Source of the DNA: an uncultured Candidatus Saccharibacteria bacterium
Lineage (GTDB): Bacteria > Patescibacteriota > Saccharimonadia > Saccharimonadales > Saccharimonadaceae
Length of the DNA: 8,131 nucleotides
Direction of reading: 5' to 3'
NCBI GenBank assembly: GCA_947253285.1
Contig: CAMXXV010000012.1
Location: forward strand, 1 to 8,131
The position numbers were made by a program, and so were the translations under genes. The first letter of the stretch is position 1; every line of letters begins with the position of its first letter. A model generated the notes under the pieces. The model ran no database searches. It was not told the DNA's origin and saw only the letters and a program-made list of their open reading frames with translations. This document shows positions 1 to 5,067 of this stretch, in pieces.

Positions 1-490
1 ACACCACTTCAGGCTCAATCACCATGGCGCGGGCAATCGCCACCCGCTGCGCTTGGCCACCCGAGAGTTCAGTCGCAAGGGCATTCGCCTTGTCGCCCAA
101 CCCCATTTGCTTCAGCCAATCCGCCGCGCGGGTGTAAGCTTCACTGCGCCGCACTCCCGCCAAGAGGAGTGGCACTGCCACGTTGTCAAGCGCGGTCAGC
201 TCCGGCACCAGCTGCGAAAATTGGAATACAAAGCCGAACTTCGTCCGCCGAAGTGCCGTGCGCACACGGTCGGGTGCGCGGTCGATGCGCTGGTCGTTAA
301 ACCGCACCGTACCCTTAGTTGGCTTAATAATGCCCGAAAGGACATGGAGCAAGGTTGACTTGCCCGAGCCCGAAGCGCCCATGATGGCCAAAATCTCCCC
401 CTGCTTTACCTCTAGGTTGGCGCCGCGAAGCGCCTTAGTACTGCCGTAATTTTTGTGCAAATCACTGCCCGCGATAATTATTTTTGACAT
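1..490 (-). CDS. ABC transporter ATP-binding protein (LolD/MacB/FtsE-like), partial at the left edge
   Basis: This is the nucleotide-binding subunit of an ABC transporter, which hydrolyses ATP at the inner face of the membrane to power a partner permease. My translation of the reverse strand from ATG at 490 gives 163 residues before the window ends. Visible motifs are the Walker A loop GASGSGKST (about 38-46), the Q-loop glutamine in FVFQF (about 90), and the signature LSGGQAQR (about 142-149). The Walker B and the H-loop lie beyond the edge. The stretch after the Q-loop (LVPELTALDNVAVPLLLAG) is typical of the LolD/MacB/FtsE group, so a MacB-like or lipoprotein/peptide exporter permease is expected next. 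The start overlaps the end of the padR-like gene by 13 nt, and its Shine-Dalgarno lies inside that gene, so translation is probably coupled. The pairing with a PadR regulator resembles regulated drug or peptide efflux operons; the substrate cannot be told. Confidence 0.95.
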   Translation of the reverse strand, partial: MSKIIIAGSDLHKNYGSTKALRGANLEVKQGEILAIMGASGSGKSTLLHVLSGIIKPTKGTVRFNDQRIDRAPDRVRTALRRTKFGFVFQFSQLVPELTALDNVAVPLLLAGVRRSEAYTRAADWLKQMGLGDKANALATELSGGQAQRVAIARAMVIEPEVV

Positions 491-1137
491 AGTTCCCTCC
501 TTATACTGTCAATTTTTCCTTCTGCTTTATCCATCCATTTCAAATCGGCGTCAATGTGGTAAATCGCCCCGTCCAACAGAAGCTGCTCGGCCACGTCGGG
601 CGTCGCGAGCTGCCGCCGCACTAGCTGGCGCATCGCCGTCAAGTGGGTGTGGCGCTGACTGTCGATGTACTGGTGCGGGTCGCCGTCCACGAGGAGCGCG
701 AGCATCACCTTGCAGTAAAAGGTGGAGCGCAAGTGCTCGCCGATTTCCTCGGGCGTGGTCAGCCACGTGTGCAACGTGGCGAGACCGTCGGGCGTGATTT
801 GGTACTGTATCTGGCTCGGGCCTTGCGGCTTGGCCGTGGCTTTGGCCTTGATGTGGGCAGCAAGCGTGGACGCAGTGTCTAGGGCTGCGGTTGTGGCTGA
901 ACTAGTCGCAGCGGTCGCACTGTCGGTTGCGTTATCTACCGCGGGGTCGGCACTGAGCGCCACGGCAGGCACGGGTTCAACCTTGTGGTCGCGCACAAGG
1001 CGGTTCAATGTGGAATAAATTTGCCCGGTCAAAATGGGCTTGTCGCGGCCAAAAAATTGGTCGTAGAGCTTCTTCAGCTCGTAGCCGTAATTCGGCTCGA
1101 TAGCTAGCAGCCCCAGTAACGTCAATTGTGCATTCAT
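478..1137 (-). CDS. PadR-family transcriptional regulator with an Ala/Thr-rich insertion in the wing
   Basis: A winged-helix DNA-binding repressor, 219 residues from the ATG at 1137. Residues about 1-52 (TLLGLLAIEPNYGYELKKLY, then GQIYSTLNRLVRDHK) match the PadR helix-turn-helix. Residues 108-117 (SQIQYQITPDG) are the second wing strand. Residues about 133-213 form the helical C-terminal dimerisation part, ending with the usual dLKWMD-type helix. Between the two wing strands, residues about 56-107 are a low-complexity Ala/Thr/Ser/Val stretch that PadR proteins normally lack. A GTG six codons upstream is in frame, but the predicted transcription start lies about 3 nt before the chosen ATG and there is no Shine-Dalgarno, so a near-leaderless mRNA is likely. 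It is the first gene of an operon with the overlapping ABC ATPase and probably controls it and itself through the palindrome in its promoter. The effector is unknown. Confidence 0.9.
   Translation of the reverse strand: MNAQLTLLGLLAIEPNYGYELKKLYDQFFGRDKPILTGQIYSTLNRLVRDHKVEPVPAVALSADPAVDNATDSATAATSSATTAALDTASTLAAHIKAKATAKPQGPSQIQYQITPDGLATLHTWLTTPEEIGEHLRSTFYCKVMLALLVDGDPHQYIDSQRHTHLTAMRQLVRRQLATPDVAEQLLLDGAIYHIDADLKWMDKAEGKIDSIRRELCQK
495..502 (-). promoter_or_regulatory. Ribosome binding site of the ABC ATPase gene
   Basis: On the minus strand AAGGAGGG lies about 5 nt before the ATG at 490. It sits inside the last codons of the upstream padR-like gene. This fixes the ABC gene start and suggests translational coupling. 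Confidence 0.85.
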
Positions 1138-1145
1138 TATGTTAT

Positions 1146-1168
1146 TACTATACACTTAGTGTATAGTA
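1146..1168. promoter_or_regulatory. Perfect palindromic operator, likely the PadR binding site
   Basis: A 10-bp perfect inverted repeat, TACTATACAC and GTGTATAGTA, separated by TTA. It covers the -10 box and most of the spacer of the padR promoter, so a bound dimer would block RNA polymerase. PadR proteins commonly bind AT-rich palindromes in their own promoters; that this one does so is inference from position. Confidence 0.75.
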
Positions 1169-1176
1169 CTGGTCAA
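1147..1176 (-). promoter_or_regulatory. Promoter of the padR-ABC operon
   Basis: On the minus strand, a -35 box TTGACC (1171-1176), an 18-nt spacer and a -10 box TATAGT (1147-1152). Predicted transcription start is about 1140, only some 3 nt before the ATG at 1137. The palindromic operator covers the spacer and the -10. Confidence 0.7.
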
Positions 1177-1195
1177 GCAATTTGAACACGAAAAT

Positions 1196-1216
1196 AGTTC
1201 GCCGAGATAGCGAACT
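1196..1216. repeat. Inverted repeat AGTTCGC-N7-GCGAACT
   Basis: A perfect 7-bp inverted repeat with a 7-nt spacer, about 20 bp upstream of the padR -35 box. Read on the minus strand it is followed by ATTTTC, so it could be a second weak terminator for the DUF4186-like gene. It could equally be a second operator in front of padR. Confidence 0.45.
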
Positions 1217-1220
1217 GTGG

Positions 1221-1245
1221 AAAACCGCCACGATTACTGAGGCGG
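1221..1245 (-). terminator. Probable intrinsic terminator of the DUF4186-like gene
   Basis: On the minus strand, CCGCC (1241-1245), an 11-nt loop and GGCGG (1225-1229) are followed by TTTT (1221-1224), about 25 nt after the TAA at 1270. The stem is short (5 bp), so termination may be partial. Confidence 0.5.
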
Positions 1246-1269
1246 GCTTGGGAATTTGACACTTATGGT

Positions 1270-1695
1270 TTAGCGCGCCATTTGCCCGTCCAGCCACGCC
1301 ATGATGAGCGTCACCAGTCGGTCAAGCTCGACGGGCGTCAGCGGGCGGCCTTTGGGGATGCCGTGCCACTTGGCGATACAACCGCGGCAGCAAGTCGCTG
1401 TGGCGTGTTGCGCCGTAAACACCGGATGGCCGCGGTAAGGGGTCTGCTTGCCGTCCTTTGGCGGGTCGGCAACACCCACGCGCGCCGCGAGGAGTTCGTG
1501 GGCGTGGCGGCAAATGGTGGCGCGGCCCTTCTTCATAAAATAATCACGGTCAGCGGGTCGCAAACTAAAGCTGCTGCGAAACTTCGATTTGCCGAGTCGC
1601 TCCAGCAACGCCGCCGCATAAGCTTGGTCAGCGGGTGTGGCTTGACCTACCCTAGCTAGCTTCGCTTTAGGCGCGTGATTTGCTTCATCCTTCAT
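1270..1695 (-). CDS. DUF4186-like protein
   Basis: A 141-residue cytoplasmic protein. From memory of the family, the C-terminal two thirds match the DUF4186 pattern: KSKFRSSFSL, then a DGKQTPYRGHPVFTAQHATA segment and CCRGCIAKWHGIPKGRPLT near the end. The clustered Cys and His residues (HATATCCRGC) could bind metal or form an active site, but no biochemical function is established as far as I know. The N-terminal 35 or so residues are charged and Ala-rich and not part of the conserved region. I start at ATG 1695 rather than at an ATG further upstream, because a TATAAT box at 1703-1708 lies only 7 nt before it; this makes the mRNA leaderless and the longer reading frame would cross its own promoter and that of the divergent neighbour. 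It is divergent from the gene at 1797. Confidence 0.85.
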   Translation of the reverse strand: MKDEANHAPKAKLARVGQATPADQAYAAALLERLGKSKFRSSFSLRPADRDYFMKKGRATICRHAHELLAARVGVADPPKDGKQTPYRGHPVFTAQHATATCCRGCIAKWHGIPKGRPLTPVELDRLVTLIMAWLDGQMAR

Positions 1696-1702
1696 CACTT
1701 TT

Positions 1703-1708
1703 ATTATA
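1703..1708 (-). promoter_or_regulatory. -10 box of the DUF4186-like gene (leaderless)
   Basis: A perfect TATAAT on the minus strand, 7 nt before the ATG at 1695, so transcription should begin at or next to the start codon. No good -35 or TGn extension is visible; the upstream region is GC-rich. Confidence 0.55.
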
Positions 1709-1736
1709 CGCGCTTCTGGCGCGGGCGGCGGGCTTA

Positions 1737-1745
1737 TGTTATGAT
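1737..1745 (+). promoter_or_regulatory. Extended -10 promoter of the gene at 1797
   Basis: TGT followed by TATGAT (1740-1745), an extended -10 without a clear -35. Predicted start about 1752, giving a leader of about 45 nt. The -10 of the divergent DUF4186-like gene is about 31 bp away on the other strand, so the two promoters share their upstream region. Confidence 0.6.
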
Positions 1746-1783
1746 AGTAACAATCAAAAGATAGCACCTTACTGGAGTGCTCC

Positions 1784-1791
1784 AAAGGAGG
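1784..1791 (+). promoter_or_regulatory. Strong ribosome binding site that decides the start at 1797
   Basis: AAAGGAGG lies 5 nt before ATG 1797, ruling out the upstream ATG at 1680. The leader can form CTCC-AAA-GGAG (1780-1790), which would hide the Shine-Dalgarno, or alternatively TGGAG-TG-CTCCA upstream of it. Confidence 0.85.
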
Positions 1792-1796
1792 TTAAA

Positions 1797-2237
1797 ATGG
1801 CGACCATCGAATGCCAAATCGACTCGGTGCGTGAGGCCATGAATCTGGGGCTCGAGGCGGAAGCCAAGGCAATCATCCAGCGGGCATGGGACTTTTTAGC
1901 GCCGGAGTACCGGAATAACCACGGTGCGGGCGAGCAGTATTTGCCGAGTAGCGTGGAGCAAGCGGCGTTGAGCCATTTTGCCAGCAATCGGTCGTCGGGC
2001 GACACCATTTATCGCCTGTCGATTGAAAACTTTCGCTACTGCTTGGCAACTGACCTGCGCATCGCTTACCGCGGCACGCGGGTGTTCGGCGTTTGGGGAC
2101 TGATAAATCAGGCTGACGGCTACCGTCTAGTCTGCCGCGGCGCGGCGTTTGACCCGAACACGGGCCAATTAGTCGAACCATACCACAGTACCAAACCGCT
2201 AGACATTCCCCGCCCCACCTTACGGGACACCACATAA
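1797..2237 (+). CDS. Hypothetical protein of 146 residues
   Basis: I do not recognise a family. The start is fixed by a strong Shine-Dalgarno and an extended -10 promoter about 50 bp upstream. The first half (residues about 8-35, VREAMNLGLEAEAKAIIQRA) looks alpha-helical. The middle and second half contain alternating aromatic and charged residues (YRLSIENFRYCLATDLRIAY, then FGVWGLINQADGYRLVC) that suggest beta strands. The end (residues about 120-146) is Pro-rich and probably flexible. There is no signal peptide or membrane segment, so it should be cytoplasmic. It is transcribed alone: divergent promoter on the left, strong terminator right after. Third codon positions are GC-rich as in neighbouring genes, supporting it as a real coding region. 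Confidence 0.8.
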   Translation: MATIECQIDSVREAMNLGLEAEAKAIIQRAWDFLAPEYRNNHGAGEQYLPSSVEQAALSHFASNRSSGDTIYRLSIENFRYCLATDLRIAYRGTRVFGVWGLINQADGYRLVCRGAAFDPNTGQLVEPYHSTKPLDIPRPTLRDTT

Positions 2238-2242
2238 CAACC

Positions 2243-2268
2243 AGCACCCAGCTTGTCTGGGTGCTTTT
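2243..2268 (+). terminator. Intrinsic terminator after the gene at 1797
   Basis: Perfect 9-bp stem AGCACCCAG (2243-2251) and CTGGGTGCT (2257-2265) with a 5-nt loop, followed by a T-rich tail. It lies 5 nt after the stop codon. Confidence 0.9.
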
Positions 2269-2409
2269 ATTGTGAAAAGTTGGTAGTGAGCGCGGCTTGA
2301 TTGCGCGCGGCGGGCTTAACTCTGGCAGCGCGGCAAGTTGGGGAGCTGGGCTGGCGAACTGCCGCCGCCTCTGTTATTTGGCGAATTGGAGTGCGGTTCG
2401 ACTTTAAAT
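2269..2409. other. Intergenic stretch with nothing recognised
   Basis: About 140 bp of GC-rich sequence between the terminator of the gene at 1797 and the tRNA promoter. I see short repeated GCGCGGC words, but no open frame with a ribosome binding site and no clear RNA structure. Confidence 0.5.
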
Positions 2410-2438
2410 TTGCATTTCAAGGCGAAGTGTGCTACACT
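2410..2438 (+). promoter_or_regulatory. Promoter of tRNA-Arg
   Basis: -35 TTGCAT (2410-2415), a 17-nt spacer and -10 TACACT (2433-2438) preceded by TGC, an extended -10. Predicted start about 2445, some 15 nt before the mature tRNA. Confidence 0.75.
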
Positions 2439-2459
2439 AAATAAAGCTGAACGCGAAAT

Positions 2460-2536
2460 GTGCCTGTAGCTCAGTTGGATAGAGCGTCAGTTTGCGGAAC
2501 TGAAGGTCATACGTTCGAATCGTACCAGGCACACCA
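2460..2536 (+). tRNA. tRNA-Arg, anticodon GCG, CCA encoded
   Basis: A full cloverleaf: 7-bp acceptor stem (2460-2466 with 2526-2532), D stem GCTC/GAGC, anticodon stem TCAGT/ACTGA with loop TTGCGGA, T loop TTCGAAT, discriminator A and CCA at 2534-2536. The anticodon GCG (2494-2496) reads CGC and CGU. A at position 20 of the D loop and C35 are arginine identity elements in E. coli. The outermost T-stem pair is an A-C mismatch. Most bacteria instead use tRNA-Arg(ACG) with A34 turned to inosine by TadA, so G34 here is unusual. Confidence 0.95.
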
Positions 2537-2544
2537 ACATTATC

Positions 2545-2569
2545 CCCACCCTGCACAGGGTGGGTTTTT
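2545..2569 (+). terminator. Intrinsic terminator of the tRNA gene
   Basis: Perfect 8-bp stem CCCACCCT (2545-2552) and AGGGTGGG (2557-2564) with loop GCAC, then TTTTT. It lies 8 nt after the CCA end. Confidence 0.92.
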
Positions 2570-2695
2570 GGTTGCAGAATTATCCGCTAGTTAAATAGTA
2601 GTAGCCCGCGAGCTGGGTCAAGGGAGAGCTAGGGCTCTGAAAGCCTCACCTCTTGCCTTGGCCAAGCATGCGGTGACTCTGCCGGCGTGCGGAAA

Positions 2696-4861
2696 TTAGT
2701 CTTGCGAGACAGACGCGAGCGCGACGCGGAACGCGTAATCGTAGTAGGCGTGGCCATGGTAGCCGAGGGCATATAACAACCCAGCCTTCGAGTCATCGCG
2801 GCATCCGCCCCCCCGACTGAACCACGGGTCAAAAGACGTTGCGAAATACATGTAATTACCGTTCCACTGAGTACCGCCTTTGCCACTGCCGTCATTAGTT
2901 TCGTAGAGGGCTTGACCGCCACAAGTCTTAAAGGTACATTCGTTTAAGTCATCGAAGCTATAATTATTAACGTATGGTGGATTAGCTGGTTGGCTGAAAT
3001 AGCTGGTGCTAGAGTCATGTAAATTTACGTCACTAGTATAACTAGCAGCGACATACTCCGAGCCACCACCAGACATGTCGTAGATGCCATAGACATTGTT
3101 GGTGGTGCTGGCAAGCTTACCAATGGATCCATTGTAGGCACGCCGTGGGTTATCTGTGCTACAGGCTTGCTGGGTGCCTAGACTGCCAACACCAATACCT
3201 TTGTGGCCTATCCACCAATCATTACTGTTACCGTAACTAGAAGTATCACCATCTTCCCATGGGCCACAGCCAGTGATACTGTAAGTATCACCATAGGTAG
3301 TGTGTTTTGCGGCACTAGAGTTTATCTGGACCTTATTGTAGCCGGCACCATACTTACTAGAACTTAAGTAGGTGACAGCGCCCCAGTCGTTGTTGTTGAC
3401 CATATGAGAACTGAGTCTAGCGAGATAGTGGTTGTTCTGAGTAGTAGTAAAGCCACTACTGCCAACGTTGTTCAGGTCATTGATACCGAGAGTCTTGGCG
3501 AGCGCGTAGAAGTTACCTACTTCGTTATTCATACCGCTATATTCGCCAGAAATATGGGCTTCATTTGGTAGTACAGTTGGTTGGCTCGTGGTGCCAGTCG
3601 TCTCAAACTTAGCAAACCAAATACCATTAAGCTCCTTAGTGCCAAAGGTAAAGGCTGGATGGGTCGCCCACGTAGATACCTCGCCGCCCGTCAGAGTTAG
3701 TCCACGGCTAACGTTGCACTCTGTGCGATAGTCTTTACCGTTACCAGTCTTGCAAGCCAGTGGGCGTTTCTTTGGGGTCTTAGTGTTTTCAAATTTAATG
3801 TCAAAATTCTGTTCTTTAACTGGCTTATCCGTGCCATCACGTCGCATTACCTCATAAGCATAACGCGGAATATATACCCAGAAGCCGAGAATGTCGGCTT
3901 GGTCTACTACCCTATCTTTGCCTTGGTATTTAACGAGGGCGTCTTTCTTGACTGTAATAGCGTTTGCCCATTGCTGTTTATCATAGTCATACCAGTTACC
4001 CTTGGCCTCTTCATCTTCCGGCTTCGCGAGGCTAGTCCACTGGGCATTGGTATTAGTGCCTGTATATTTGACTGGAATCATATTTGGATCAAGGTCAACC
4101 AAGCAGGAGCTACTGGTGTCACCCGAACGACATATATCTGATGGGTCGGTTTTGACCTTACGCTGTGGCCAATCAGTATAAGTTGGCTTTGGGGCTGGCT
4201 TCGCGGTTGCAGTATAAGTGATGGTGGTACTGTAACTACCGCTGGCTAATTTGGCTGGGTCGACGTTGGCAGCAAAAGTAACGGATTTGGTACAGTTTGC
4301 TGGATTGGTACAACCGGCCGGCTTAGCCCTGGTGACGTCAGCGACTACGGCTGGCGTAGCTTGCGCACCAGCTGGGACGGCGCTGAAGGTAGTAGCGGAC
4401 TTACCTAGAGAATAGCCCCACTGGTTGGCATTAAGAGCAACCGGCGTGGAGCTTGGGGTGGCAGAGATTTTATGGGTTGAGTCCTTACTGTTTACAAGGT
4501 CAGCCGTGTCAGCTTGCATGGTGAGATTAAAGCCGTAGGGTCTGCCGGTCTTGACGGTGACGTTTGTGGTGGCTTTGTAGAGGTTGCCGGATGGCTTTAG
4601 CGTAGCATTCTGGTCAACCGCAATGCTGACGGTGTTATCGTCAGTGGCACGGGCTGGCGCAGTGAGGATGAATGGCGTAACAGCGAGCGCGAGCAAGCCG
4701 AACACCACCCCGCGGGCGAGACCGCCCGCCAATAAATTCTTGCGGTTAGCTGTTGGCGCCAGAGGCGCCGGAGTGGCTATTTTACCCCTACTTTTAGTAT
4801 TTTGGGATAAGAGGCTTAAAAGTTTACCCCCCCCCACAGCTGTTTGCCGTAATTTACTCAT
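2696..4861 (-). CDS. Secreted protein with FGE/C-type-lectin-like C-terminal domain; phase-variable and DGR-target candidate
   Basis: A 721-residue exported protein. Residues 1-45 form a long basic N-region; residues about 45-68 are hydrophobic (GVVFGLLALAVTPFILTAPA), followed by a signal-peptidase-like site A-R-A (70-72) before TDD. Residues about 73-222 are Thr/Ala/Val-rich and probably beta-sandwich; a short Pro/Lys linker follows. Residues about 255-721 resemble the formylglycine-generating-enzyme/C-type-lectin-like domains of CPR and phage proteins, with GFWVYIPRYAYEVMR (326-340), MVNNNDWGAVTYLSSSKYG (487-505), YGIYDMSGGGSEYVA (591-605) and FSRGGGC...AFRVAL (681-715). The many cysteines suggest disulfides outside the cell. 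No LPXTG or C-terminal anchor is seen, so cell attachment is unexplained. The start at 4861 has GGAGG 9 nt upstream and a strong promoter; a start further upstream is not supported. Codons 9-12 contain G9 and codons 683-685 contain G7. Enzyme activity is unlikely to be inferable; ligand binding is my guess. Confidence 0.88.
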   Translation of the reverse strand: MSKLRQTAVGGGKLLSLLSQNTKSRGKIATPAPLAPTANRKNLLAGGLARGVVFGLLALAVTPFILTAPARATDDNTVSIAVDQNATLKPSGNLYKATTNVTVKTGRPYGFNLTMQADTADLVNSKDSTHKISATPSSTPVALNANQWGYSLGKSATTFSAVPAGAQATPAVVADVTRAKPAGCTNPANCTKSVTFAANVDPAKLASGSYSTTITYTATAKPAPKPTYTDWPQRKVKTDPSDICRSGDTSSSCLVDLDPNMIPVKYTGTNTNAQWTSLAKPEDEEAKGNWYDYDKQQWANAITVKKDALVKYQGKDRVVDQADILGFWVYIPRYAYEVMRRDGTDKPVKEQNFDIKFENTKTPKKRPLACKTGNGKDYRTECNVSRGLTLTGGEVSTWATHPAFTFGTKELNGIWFAKFETTGTTSQPTVLPNEAHISGEYSGMNNEVGNFYALAKTLGINDLNNVGSSGFTTTQNNHYLARLSSHMVNNNDWGAVTYLSSSKYGAGYNKVQINSSAAKHTTYGDTYSITGCGPWEDGDTSSYGNSNDWWIGHKGIGVGSLGTQQACSTDNPRRAYNGSIGKLASTTNNVYGIYDMSGGGSEYVAASYTSDVNLHDSSTSYFSQPANPPYVNNYSFDDLNECTFKTCGGQALYETNDGSGKGGTQWNGNYMYFATSFDPWFSRGGGCRDDSKAGLLYALGYHGHAYYDYAFRVALASVSQD
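2729..2815 (-). other. Candidate variable region (VR) of a DGR-type C-type-lectin fold
   Basis: Codons 683-711 of the secreted protein read as R-G-G-G-C-x5-AGLLY-x4-G-H-A-x5-FR, the layout of DGR variable regions in CLec-fold proteins. Most of the codons at the exposed positions are NNY (GAT, GAC, TAT, GCC, CTC, TAC, CAT, CAC), as expected if they descend from AAY codons in a template repeat changed at adenines. No template repeat or reverse transcriptase is in the window, so this remains a candidate. Confidence 0.45.
2808..2814. repeat. Homopolymer C7 (G7 in the coding strand)
   Basis: Seven G in codons R683-G685 of the secreted protein, inside the RGG motif of the lectin-like core. Loss of one G would give a different C-terminus of about 60 residues ending at 2629; gain of one would stop translation within a few codons. 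Confidence 0.85.
4827..4835. repeat. Homopolymer C9 (G9 in the coding strand), candidate phase-variation tract
   Basis: Nine G spanning codons V9 to G12 of the secreted protein. With ten G the next codon is TAA. With eight G the reading is GTA AAC TTT TAA. Only multiples of three keep the gene open, so slippage during replication would switch it off or on. Confidence 0.9.
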
Positions 4862-4870
4862 ATTGTTTGT

Positions 4871-4875
4871 CCTCC
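4871..4875 (-). promoter_or_regulatory. Ribosome binding site of the secreted protein
   Basis: GGAGG on the minus strand, 9 nt before ATG 4861. It decides the start against the longer reading frame beginning at 4960, which would precede the promoter. Confidence 0.8.
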
Positions 4876-4931
4876 ATTTTTGGTTATTGTCCTCTTTAGG
4901 TTTATCTCTGCCACCACGGCTAGATACTTGC

Positions 4932-4960
4932 ATTATAACACAAGCGCAATCAAATGCCAA
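4932..4960 (-). promoter_or_regulatory. Strong promoter of the secreted protein gene
   Basis: On the minus strand: -35 TTGGCA (4955-4960), 17-nt spacer, extended -10 TGT then perfect TATAAT (4932-4937). Predicted start about 4925, giving a leader of about 63 nt. Among the best promoter matches in the window. Confidence 0.8.
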
Positions 4961-5022
4961 ATTTAGGCAAGCTGCCCCGCTGCTAGAGCAAAAGCTAAGC
5001 CATCACAAAGCCCCCTGCCACC

Positions 5023-5048
5023 AAAAATCCCCGCCGACGCGGGGATTT
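5023..5048 (-). terminator. Intrinsic terminator of lysS
   Basis: On the minus strand, AAATCCCCGC (5039-5048), loop GTCG and GCGGGGATTT (5025-5034), continuing into TTTTT (5023-5027, partly inside the stem). It lies 20 nt after the lysS stop codon and separates lysS from the secreted protein gene. Confidence 0.88.
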
Positions 5049-5067
5049 AGTTACTGTCTAACTCGCC

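Noticed and set aside
1257..1262. Perfect TTGACA on the plus strand
   Set aside because: No -10 box at 16-18 nt and it points into the end of the DUF4186-like gene.
2657..2666. CTTGGCCAAG palindrome as terminator of the secreted-protein gene
   Set aside because: No loop and no following T-run; I found no convincing intrinsic terminator for this gene between 2570 and 2695.
2629..2922. Minus-strand open frame overlapping the end of the secreted-protein gene
   Set aside because: No ribosome binding site and it overlaps a clear coding frame; kept only as the alternative tail reachable by a slip at the G7 run.
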